12,239 nt of DNA from RBG-16-66-20 sp964616875 (GTDB taxonomy: Bacteria > Pseudomonadota > Gammaproteobacteria > Burkholderiales > SG8-39). Both the position numbers and the translations under genes were made by a program. Shown piece by piece: positions 1 through 6,400 of the stretch. Positions within the stretch are counted from its first letter, which is position 1, and each line of letters starts with the position of its first letter. The stretch is taken from assembly GCA_964616875.1 (NCBI GenBank), contig CAZTSJ010000268.1:1-12239 (forward strand), written 5' to 3'. The notes under the pieces were generated by a model. The model was not told the origin of the DNA, did not search any database, and saw only the letters and a program-made list of their open reading frames with translations.

Positions 1-744
1 CGGGGTCTTGTCCGGCAGGCGCTTGAGCGGCTTTTCGTCGAGCCGCTCGCGCGTCGCCGCAAGCAGATGCCTGCCCACCGTGAGCGTGCGGTAGCGCGCG
101 TCGGCGCCTGGCACCACGATCCAGGGCGTCTCGCCGGTCGAAGTCTTGCGCAGGAACGGATCGCACACCTTGATGAAGCGCTTGTAGAGCTTGAGGTACT
201 GCCAGTCGCTGTCGGTGACGCGCCAGCGCGTCTTCGGATCGCTGGCGAGCTCCTTGACGCGCTTGCGCTGCTGGCTCCTCGACAGGTGAAACCAGTACTT
301 GAGCAACAGCACGCCTTCGTCGCTGAGCATTTTCTCGAAGCGCTGGATTTCACTGATTTCGCGTGCGAATTCACCCTCCCCGATATCTCCCATGACGCGC
401 CGCAGGATCGGCATGGTGTGCCAGGCGCCGAAAAAGATGCCGAGCTTGCCCTTGGGCGGGAGCGCCCGCCAGAAGCGCCACAGCGAGGGCCGTTCGCGCT
501 CCTCGTCCGAAGGGTCGAAGAAGGCGCTGGTCACGATGTGGCGCGGGTCCATCCACTCGTTGAGCAGGTTCACCGTCTCGCTCTTGCCCGCGCCTTCGAC
601 GCCCGCGATCAGGATGAGGACCGGAAAGCGCCCGTTCTGCTTCAGGTCATATTGCGCATCGAGCAGCGCCTGGCGCAGCTTCGCGGCCTCGCGCTTGTAG
701 AACGCCTTGTCAATGTGGTGCTTGAGATTCGCCGATTCGAACAT
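1..744 (-). CDS. pap: Polyphosphate:AMP phosphotransferase, PPK2 family (partial, N-terminal part)
   Basis: The first 248 codons of a PPK2-family kinase; the 3' end lies beyond the left edge. Such enzymes transfer phosphate from polyphosphate to AMP, giving ADP, in the cytoplasm. The N-terminus (MFESANLKHHIDK) and the segment ETVNLLNEWMDPRHI directly after the Walker A loop (GVEGAGKS, residues 48-55) match the two-domain Pap type (about 500 residues) better than the one-domain PPK2s (about 300). Later segments typical of the family are FFGAWH and LLKYWFHLSRSQQ. The visible part would be the first PPK2 domain, whose Walker A has Glu at the position where single-domain PPK2s carry Asp. The ATG at 744 fits the family N-terminus and has an AGGA just upstream. 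It starts 34 bp after tusA and is probably the last visible gene of the soe operon. A single-domain PPK2 cannot be excluded without the missing 3' end. Confidence 0.85.
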   Translation of the reverse strand, partial: MFESANLKHHIDKAFYKREAAKLRQALLDAQYDLKQNGRFPVLILIAGVEGAGKSETVNLLNEWMDPRHIVTSAFFDPSDEERERPSLWRFWRALPPKGKLGIFFGAWHTMPILRRVMGDIGEGEFAREISEIQRFEKMLSDEGVLLLKYWFHLSRSQQRKRVKELASDPKTRWRVTDSDWQYLKLYKRFIKVCDPFLRKTSTGETPWIVVPGADARYRTLTVGRHLLAATRERLDEKPLKRLPDKTP

Positions 745-778
745 GGTTCCTGGACTCCCCGGCACCGGCGCTGCGCGG

Positions 779-1006
779 TTACCTTTTCTTCAGGTAAAAG
801 GTGAATTCGCCGTTGGCCAGGGCATGCTCGAGCAGCGCGTGTCCGGTCTGTTTCGCGAAAGTCTCGAAATCCTTCACCGAACCGGGATCGGTGGCGACGA
901 TTCTGAGCACCTGCCCCGATTTCACATCGCTAAGCGCCTTCTTGGCGCGCAGGATCGGCAAGGGGCAGTTCAGGCCGCGCGTATCGATTTCCTTGTCGTG
1001 CTGCAT
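779..1006 (-). CDS. tusA: TusA-family sulfur carrier protein
   Basis: A 75-residue TusA/SirA-fold protein. Family members carry a persulfide on a conserved cysteine and pass sulfur between proteins in the cytoplasm, for thiouridine synthesis or, in sulfur oxidisers, for dissimilatory sulfur metabolism. Visible hallmarks are the N-terminal strand with RGLNCPLPI, where the CPxP cysteine is residue 14, followed by a helix (LRAKKALSDVKSGQ) and a strand with VATDPGS. The length is normal. The ATG at 1006 is preferred because it places the first strand where the family has it. A GTG at 1024 overlapping the soeC stop (GTGA) would add six residues and cannot be ruled out; neither start has a clear ribosome binding site. 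The position directly after soeC argues for a role in sulfur oxidation rather than tRNA modification. Confidence 0.9.
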   Translation of the reverse strand: MQHDKEIDTRGLNCPLPILRAKKALSDVKSGQVLRIVATDPGSVKDFETFAKQTGHALLEHALANGEFTFYLKKR

Positions 1007-1020
1007 GGCAGTTGAATCTA

Positions 1021-1944
1021 TCACGCCATCGACTGGTAGTAGAGGTTCTGCGGGTGCCGCGCTTCAGCAAAAAAGGTCCAGCGCTCCGCGAGCAGGCCGG
1101 CAAACTGGAGCGCGAACGCCGCGCCGTAAGCCTGCAGCGATCCGCCGCCCCAGCCCAGCAGCCAGGCCGGCACCGGAAACGCCAGGATCAGGAACGCCCA
1201 GCGCACGGCGCGCACGACGCGATCCGGGCGGCCGTGAAAAAATTCGCGCGTATTGAACGATCCGCCCATGAAACCCTGCGCCTTCTGCACGATGCGCGGC
1301 TGCGAGATGCCGATCGCGCTGGCCAGCGTGGATTTCGGCCGCAGCCGCGCGTTGCGCAGGAGCGAGGCGCAGCGCACAAGCCAGGCCACGCCGCCCAGCG
1401 CGAAGGCGGCAAGCGAAAGCGGCCCGGCGAATTGCGGATAGGTGAGCACCGCGAGCGGCACCGACAGCGTCAGGCCCGATGCGGTGCCGAGAAGGAAATA
1501 ATTGATCAGCGTAAGGGGCGAATGCCACTCCTGCAGGAACTTCAGGCAGGCGTAGATCATCGCAGTGCAGACAAAGAGCGCGATGCACAGGACCGCCGCT
1601 GCAAAACCGGTCATGAGAATGAAAGATCTGTCGCTTCGCAGAAAATGCAGTGCGCCATACAGAAAAACAAAAGCCATGAATGCAGGCAGGACAATCACTT
1701 CGCGCGAAAGCCAGGACGTGCGCCATTGCGAAGCCGTGCGCCAGGCGCGCTCAGGGTGTCCGAGATGAAAAAAGGACGCGATCAGGCCGGCGACCAGCAA
1801 CAGCAGGGAAACGCCACAGGACGCCATGACCATGTCCCTGGCCGGATTCGCCTTCAGTAGATCGACGCAAAAGGCGGCTAGAAACAATCCCTGCCCTGCT
1901 CCGATCAGTGTCGTCAGGAGAATGACCGACCAGGCGGGCCTCAT
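1021..1944 (-). CDS. soeC: Sulfite dehydrogenase membrane subunit SoeC (DmsC/NrfD-like)
   Basis: A 307-residue integral membrane protein of the DmsC type, which anchors a molybdoenzyme and its iron-sulfur partner to the membrane and passes electrons to quinone. Around eight hydrophobic segments are visible, the first at residues 5-28. A DmsC-like motif follows the second helix: FHLGHPERAW, then WRTSWLSREV. A cytoplasmic loop near residues 200-250 (RNARLRPKSTLASAIGISQP) is polar and basic. The gene starts 12 bp after soeB ends, and its stop abuts tusA. The anchor alone cannot show which substrate the complex uses; the Soe assignment comes from the adjacent SoeA and SoeB. Bases 1600-1690 are noticeably poorer in GC than the rest of the window. 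Confidence 0.82.
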   Translation of the reverse strand: MRPAWSVILLTTLIGAGQGLFLAAFCVDLLKANPARDMVMASCGVSLLLLVAGLIASFFHLGHPERAWRTASQWRTSWLSREVIVLPAFMAFVFLYGALHFLRSDRSFILMTGFAAAVLCIALFVCTAMIYACLKFLQEWHSPLTLINYFLLGTASGLTLSVPLAVLTYPQFAGPLSLAAFALGGVAWLVRCASLLRNARLRPKSTLASAIGISQPRIVQKAQGFMGGSFNTREFFHGRPDRVVRAVRWAFLILAFPVPAWLLGWGGGSLQAYGAAFALQFAGLLAERWTFFAEARHPQNLYYQSMA

Positions 1945-1956
1945 TCCGTCATGCCT

Positions 1957-2586
1957 TCATTCCTTAAACTCGGTTTTGCGCCGTGGCAGGTAGTGGTTCG
2001 CCGGCTTCGTTTCCCACTCCGGCATCAGCGCATAGCCGCCAGCCTCGCGGATCGCCTTGGAGACGACCGATTCCGGGTCGTGCACGTCGCCAAAGAGGCG
2101 CGCGTTGGTCGGGCAGGCCATGACGCAAGCGGGCTGGCGGTCCTGCGGCGGCAGCAACTCGTCATAGATCCGGTCCACGCAGAGCGTGCACTTGGTCATG
2201 ACTTTTTCCTGCGCGTCCATCTCGCGCGCACCGTAGGGGCAGGCCCAGGCGCAGTACTTGCACCCGATGCACTTGTCGTAGTCGACCAGCACGATGCCGT
2301 CCTCGGCGCGCTTGTAGGAGGCGCCGGTCGGGCACACCGGCACGCAGGGCGGATCTTCGCAGTGCAGGCAGGATTTCGGAAAATGCACCGTCTCGGTGTG
2401 CGGAAACTCGCCCACTTCGAAGGTCTGCACGCGGTTGAAGAACGCTCCGCTCGGATCCTTGCCGTAGGGGTTCTGGTCGACGAGCGGACCGGCCTCGCCC
2501 GAGTTATTCCACTGCTTGCAACTGGTAACACAGGCATGGCAGCCCACGCAGACGTTCAGATCGATGACCAGCGCGAGCTGTGTCAT
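1957..2586 (-). CDS. soeB: Sulfite dehydrogenase iron-sulfur subunit SoeB
   Basis: A 209-residue electron-transfer subunit of the DmsB/PsrB/SoeB type, expected to relay electrons from the molybdenum site in SoeA to the membrane subunit. All 16 cysteines needed for four [4Fe-4S] clusters are present: residues 13, 16, 19, 23; 73, 76, 81, 85; 106, 109, 112, 116; and 133, 136, 154, 158. The first group reads CVGCHACVTSC and the third CIGCKYCAWAC. There is no signal peptide, in line with a complex facing the cytoplasm. The start overlaps the soeA stop as ATGA, so translation is probably coupled. The closest family alternatives are the DmsB and PsrB subunits; Soe is preferred because of the catalytic partner. 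Confidence 0.86.
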   Translation of the reverse strand: MTQLALVIDLNVCVGCHACVTSCKQWNNSGEAGPLVDQNPYGKDPSGAFFNRVQTFEVGEFPHTETVHFPKSCLHCEDPPCVPVCPTGASYKRAEDGIVLVDYDKCIGCKYCAWACPYGAREMDAQEKVMTKCTLCVDRIYDELLPPQDRQPACVMACPTNARLFGDVHDPESVVSKAIREAGGYALMPEWETKPANHYLPRRKTEFKE

Positions 2587-5387
2587 TGGCTTGCCGCCAA
2601 TGCATAAGAACTTTTCTCTGCCTCACCCGGCTGCGCCGGATAAATCTTCACCCGCACGTCGTACCACCCCGCCTGGCCGGTGATCGGATCCGAATTGGAG
2701 GTTCCGTCCGGCAGGTGGTCCGACAGAACGTGATTCAGAATGAAGCCCTGCGTGAATTCATTGGCATCAGGCGCGAGTTTCCATGCGCCAGGGGACTTGC
2801 CGATCGCATTCCACGTCCAGACCGTGCCGGGTTCCACTGCTTCGCTGAAACGTGCCATGCAGCGCAGCTTGCCCCACTGCGACTCGACCCACATCCAGCC
2901 GCCGTCGGCGATGCCCTGCGCGCGCGCCACCGCCGGATTCACGAACAGGTAGTTGTGCGCATGGATCTGCCGCAACCAGGCGTTTTGCGAATCCCAGGAG
3001 TGGTACATGGCCATCGGCCGCTGCGTGATCGCGGCCAATGGGTATTTTTCACTTTCAGTAAATTGAACTTCCAGTGGAACATAAAAGAACGGCAAAGGAT
3101 CGAAATAGGTTGCCACCCTTTTCCTGAGATGCGGCGGCGGCCGCCGCGCGGAGGGGCCGCGCCCCTGCGCGGCGAGGCGAAAGCGTTGCAGCACCTCGGC
3201 ATAGATCTGGATCATGATCGGATCGGGATGGCGCCGCAGCTTCATGCGTTGCGCCCAATCGTGGTATTCCTGGTTCCAGTTGCGCATGTACTGGAGCGAT
3301 TCAGGCATCGCGTGGTGGAACACGCAGTTATTCTCGGCATACCTTTGCCACTGGTCCGGATTGGGTTCGCCGACCAGCACCTTGCTGCCGTCTTTTCCCC
3401 GCCAGCCCATCAGGAACCCCTGCCCCGACCCTGGCTCGGTTTCGAAGTTGACGATGAAATCGGCATAGTCTTTGAATTTTCTCGAACCATCTCCATTCAC
3501 GAATGCCGGAAACCTAAGCCGCCCTGCCAGTTCCACGAGGACGTCCTGGAACGGCTTGCACTCGCCCAGCGGCGGCACCACCGGCACGCGCACCGAGTCC
3601 ATCGGCCCGTCGAACTCCGACACCGGCCGGTCGAGCAGCGACATGACGTCGTGCCGCTCGAGGTAGGTAGTGTCGGGCAGCACCAGGTCGGCGAACGCGG
3701 TGGTTTCCGATTCGAACGCGTCGCACACCACCAGGAACGGGATCCTGTATTCACCGCTCGCGTCCTTGTCGTTCAGCATGCGGCGCGCCTCGAGCGCATT
3801 CATGCTCGAATTCCAGGCCATGTTGGCCATGAAGATCATGAGCGTGTCGATGCGGTACGGATCGCCGCGCCAGGCATTGGCGATCACGCTGTGCATCATG
3901 CCGTGCACCGCGAGCGGATACTCCCAGGAAAAAGCCTTGTCGATGCGCACCGGCGCACCCGCGGCATCGATGAACAAGTCATCCGGCCCCGCGGGGAAAC
4001 CCAGCGGTGCGCCGGCGAGCGGGGTGTCCGGCTGCACCGCCTCCGGGCTGTTCGGGATGCGCGAGTACACCGGGGGCGTGCCGCGCGGAAAAGGCGACTT
4101 GTGGCGAAATCCGCCCGGCCGGTCGATGGTGCCGAGCAGGGACATCAGGATCGAGAGCGCCCTGACCGCCTGAAAGCCGTTGGAGTGAGCCGCGATGCCG
4201 CGCATGGCGTGAAACGCCACCGGGTTGCCGCGAACGCTCGCATGCTTGCGGCCCCAGCTGTCGGTCCAGGCGATCGGCAGCTCGAAGCTCTGGTTGCGCG
4301 CAGTGAGGCCCAGCTCGCGCGCGAGCGAGCGGATCTTCGCCGGCGCGATGCCGGTGATCTCGGCGGCCCATTCCGGCGTGTAGTCCTCGAGCCGCTCGCG
4401 CAGCAGCTGAAAAGCGGGCTTGACGCGCGTGCCGTCGGCGAGGCGGTACTCGCCCGCGAGCGCCGGCTGCGCACCTTCGCTGTGGTTCACCACCTGACGG
4501 TTGCTGCGGAGGTCCCACCACAGCTGGTCGTGGCGGCGGAACGGATTCTTCGGGTCTTCCGCCTTCCCGCAGGCGAACAGGCCCTCTTCGTCGCCCGCCG
4601 CCTCGACGTTCACCAGGAAGCCCGCGTTCGAGTACTGCGCAAGAAAATCCAGGTCGCACAGCTCAAGGCGCAGCAGCTCCTGGCACAAGGCCATCATCAG
4701 GGCGCCGTCGGTGCCAGGCCGGATCGGAATCCACTCGTCCGCGATCGCCGAGTAGCCGGTGCGCACCGGGTTGACCGAAACGAAGCGGCCCCCGCCGCGC
4801 TTGAATTTGGAGAGCGCGATTTTGAGCGGATTGGAATGATGGTCCTCGGCGGTGCCGATCATCACGAACAGCTTCGCGCGCTCCAGGTCCGGCCCGCCGA
4901 ACTCCCAGAACGAGCCGCCGATGGTGTAGATCATGCCGGCGGCCATGTTCACCGAGCAGAACCCGCCATGCGCCGCGTAGTTCGGGGTCCCGAACTGGCG
5001 CGCGAACAGGGTCGTGAGCGCCTGCATCTGGTCGCGGCCGGTGAAGAAGGCGAACTTCTTGGGATCTTCCGCCCTTATCTTCCTTAATCTTTGTTCAAGA
5101 ATAGAAAATGCTTCTTCCCAGGAAATAGGCTCGAACTCGCCGTTGCCTCTTTCCGCTCCCTTTTTCCTTTTCAAGGGACGCGTCAGCCGCGCCGGTGACT
5201 TCTGTTTCATGATGCCGCTCGCGCCCTTGGCGCAGATCACGCCCTTGTTGAGCGGATGCGCGGGATTGCCGTCGATGTAGCGGATTTCGCCGTCCTGCAG
5301 ATGCACCCGGATGCCGCAGCGGCAGGCGCACATGTAGCAGGTGGTGGTTTTTACCTCGGCATGGATGGCGGACATCTGGTCGGACAT
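2583..5387 (-). CDS. soeA: Sulfite dehydrogenase molybdopterin subunit SoeA (sulfite:quinone oxidoreductase)
   Basis: A 934-residue catalytic subunit of the DMSO reductase family, bearing bis-MGD and one [4Fe-4S] cluster. In characterised SoeABC complexes it oxidises sulfite to sulfate in the cytoplasm and feeds electrons to quinone. The cluster ligands are C17, C20, C24 and C52 (CYMCACRC, then GVICAKG). C144 in GGFCSVNMAAG is the likely molybdenum ligand. The Mo-pterin domain runs from about 67 to 600; the C-terminal dinucleotide-binding domain (about 770-920) holds WTWNAIGKSPGAWKLAPDA and SNSDPITGQAGWYDVR. There is no twin-arginine signal, unlike the exported Phs, Psr and Dms catalytic subunits, which supports Soe. 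Alternatives are a cytoplasmic polysulfide or thiosulfate reductase-like enzyme. The ATG at 5387 has only a weak AAG-rich ribosome site; Met5 is a possible start. First gene of the operon. Confidence 0.8.
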   Translation of the reverse strand: MSDQMSAIHAEVKTTTCYMCACRCGIRVHLQDGEIRYIDGNPAHPLNKGVICAKGASGIMKQKSPARLTRPLKRKKGAERGNGEFEPISWEEAFSILEQRLRKIRAEDPKKFAFFTGRDQMQALTTLFARQFGTPNYAAHGGFCSVNMAAGMIYTIGGSFWEFGGPDLERAKLFVMIGTAEDHHSNPLKIALSKFKRGGGRFVSVNPVRTGYSAIADEWIPIRPGTDGALMMALCQELLRLELCDLDFLAQYSNAGFLVNVEAAGDEEGLFACGKAEDPKNPFRRHDQLWWDLRSNRQVVNHSEGAQPALAGEYRLADGTRVKPAFQLLRERLEDYTPEWAAEITGIAPAKIRSLARELGLTARNQSFELPIAWTDSWGRKHASVRGNPVAFHAMRGIAAHSNGFQAVRALSILMSLLGTIDRPGGFRHKSPFPRGTPPVYSRIPNSPEAVQPDTPLAGAPLGFPAGPDDLFIDAAGAPVRIDKAFSWEYPLAVHGMMHSVIANAWRGDPYRIDTLMIFMANMAWNSSMNALEARRMLNDKDASGEYRIPFLVVCDAFESETTAFADLVLPDTTYLERHDVMSLLDRPVSEFDGPMDSVRVPVVPPLGECKPFQDVLVELAGRLRFPAFVNGDGSRKFKDYADFIVNFETEPGSGQGFLMGWRGKDGSKVLVGEPNPDQWQRYAENNCVFHHAMPESLQYMRNWNQEYHDWAQRMKLRRHPDPIMIQIYAEVLQRFRLAAQGRGPSARRPPPHLRKRVATYFDPLPFFYVPLEVQFTESEKYPLAAITQRPMAMYHSWDSQNAWLRQIHAHNYLFVNPAVARAQGIADGGWMWVESQWGKLRCMARFSEAVEPGTVWTWNAIGKSPGAWKLAPDANEFTQGFILNHVLSDHLPDGTSNSDPITGQAGWYDVRVKIYPAQPGEAEKSSYALAASQ
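3134..3171. repeat. Two adjacent GC-only inverted repeats inside soeA
   Basis: Bases 3134-3147 form a perfect 14-bp palindrome (GCGGCGGCCGCCGC). Immediately next to it, sharing its last base, 3147-3171 can form a hairpin: CGCG, a mismatch, AGGGGC, a CGC loop, GCCCCT, a mismatch, CGCG. They encode soeA residues 739-752, which read AAQGRGPSARRPPP, a low-complexity linker-like stretch. The DNA on the low-coordinate side (3041-3125) is clearly AT-richer, so the composition changes abruptly. This may be chance in GC-rich coding DNA or a small inserted palindromic element. Confidence 0.55.
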
Positions 5388-5412
5388 CTTACTTGCAGCG
5401 CGGGGGCTGGGC

Positions 5413-5421
5413 TATCATAAA
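5413..5421. promoter_or_regulatory. Candidate overlapping -10 elements between soeA and chrB
   Basis: The 9-mer TATCATAAA lies in the 38-bp gap between the divergent soeA and chrB starts. Read on the plus strand, TATCAT (5413-5418) ends seven bases before the chrB ATG, so a transcript from it would start at or next to the ATG and be leaderless; chrB has no Shine-Dalgarno sequence. Read on the minus strand, TATGAT (5419-5414) would give soeA a leader of roughly 20 nt. No good -35 hexamer was found for either direction. The same 9-mer occurs between bepA and moaC. Confidence 0.35.
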
Positions 5422-5425
5422 TCCG

Positions 5426-6397
5426 ATGAGCAAAACGCCTCCCGCGGAGAGCGAACGCTGGCTTGCACTGATCGCCAGCCTGCCGACGGAAGATGCTGCC
5501 GCGCGCATGCGCATGCTGCGCACGCTCGAGTCGCTGGGCGCCGCTGTGATGCGCGACGGCGCTTACATGCTGCCCGATACGGCCGCCTGCCGGCAGGGGC
5601 TGGAGCATCTATCCGAGTACATCGCGAAGGGCACGGGCACCGCGCAGGTGCTGCTGGTGCAACCGCTCTCGGAGGCCCAGCAGCTGGCGTTTCGCGGCCT
5701 GTTCGACCGCTCGGCGCGCTACGCGGAGCTGATCAAGGTGGTCGACAGCCTCAAGGTCGGCTTCGGCATCGCCGATCCGAGCGCGATAGCCCGTGTCCTG
5801 AACAAGCTGCGGCGCGAACTCGAATCGATCAGCGCGCTGGATTTCTTCCCCGACGAGATCCAGCAGCGCGCCAAAGACTCGATCGCCGCGGCCGAGGCGG
5901 CGGTGCACAAGCTGCTGTTCCCGGCGCAGTCGGGAGCCGGAGGACCCGGCGGCGGCAAGGCGGACGAGCCGCTGCTGCGCCGGGTCTGGGCGACGCGCCG
6001 GCCACCCTGGGCCGACCGCCTCGCCTGCGCCTGGCTGATCCGCCGTTTCGTGGATCCCGAGGGCAGCGTGACCTGGCTCGACAAAGTGCAGGAACCTGCG
6101 GCCGGCGTGGTCGGATTCGCCTTTGACGGCGCGCGCTTCGGCAACAGCGCCTCGCAGGTCACTTTCGAGGTGATGCTGCAGCATTTCGGGCTGGTGAAGA
6201 ACACCGCCTTGGCCAAGATCGGCGCCATCGTGCATTTCCTCGAGGTGCGCGACACGCCGGTGCCGGAAGCGGCCGGCGTGCAGACGCTGCTGCAGGGCGC
6301 GGCGCGGCGCTCCACGAGCGAGGATGAACTTCTCGCCGAGGCGGAGAAGACCTTCGACCTTTTATACGAAGCCTACTTCGAACCACCGAGGAAATAG
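5426..6397 (+). CDS. chrB: ChrB-family protein (chromate/sulfur-oxyanion-linked regulator-like)
   Basis: A 323-residue protein of the ChrB family, best known as the chromate-responsive regulator encoded beside the ChrA transporter. The N-terminal domain spans about residues 10-160 (ERWLALIASLP, then TLESLGAAVMRDGAYMLPD). A Gly-rich linker (168-178) leads to the C-terminal ChrB domain (about 187-316) with WATRRPPWADRLACAWLIRR, FAFDGARF, QVTFEVMLQHFGL and PEAAGVQTLL. Length is normal. The ATG at 5426 is chosen; an in-frame TTG at 5393 would add 11 atypical residues and leave only 5 bp to soeA. There is no recognisable ribosome site. No chrA is visible, and the divergent partner is soeA, so control of sulfite oxidation, or sensing of a sulfur oxyanion, is a reasonable but untested inference. 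The stop lies 3 bp from the end of bepA. Confidence 0.85.
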   Translation: MSKTPPAESERWLALIASLPTEDAAARMRMLRTLESLGAAVMRDGAYMLPDTAACRQGLEHLSEYIAKGTGTAQVLLVQPLSEAQQLAFRGLFDRSARYAELIKVVDSLKVGFGIADPSAIARVLNKLRRELESISALDFFPDEIQQRAKDSIAAAEAAVHKLLFPAQSGAGGPGGGKADEPLLRRVWATRRPPWADRLACAWLIRRFVDPEGSVTWLDKVQEPAAGVVGFAFDGARFGNSASQVTFEVMLQHFGLVKNTALAKIGAIVHFLEVRDTPVPEAAGVQTLLQGAARRSTSEDELLAEAEKTFDLLYEAYFEPPRK

Positions 6398-6400
6398 GGC

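Noticed and set aside
67..804. Open frame of 245 codons on the plus strand opposite the PPK2-family gene
   Set aside because: No recognisable family; the minus strand carries the Walker A loop and conserved PPK2 segments.
2580..5087. Long open frame (835 codons) on the plus strand opposite soeA
   Set aside because: Its product is Arg/His/Val-rich with no recognisable domain, and the opposite strand encodes a full, motif-complete molybdoenzyme. In GC-rich DNA this is the usual mirror of a real gene.
5393..5425. Upstream TTG as the chrB start
   Set aside because: It would add MQRGGWAIINP, which does not look like the family N-terminus, and would leave only 5 bp to the soeA start. The ATG at 5426 is the more natural start.
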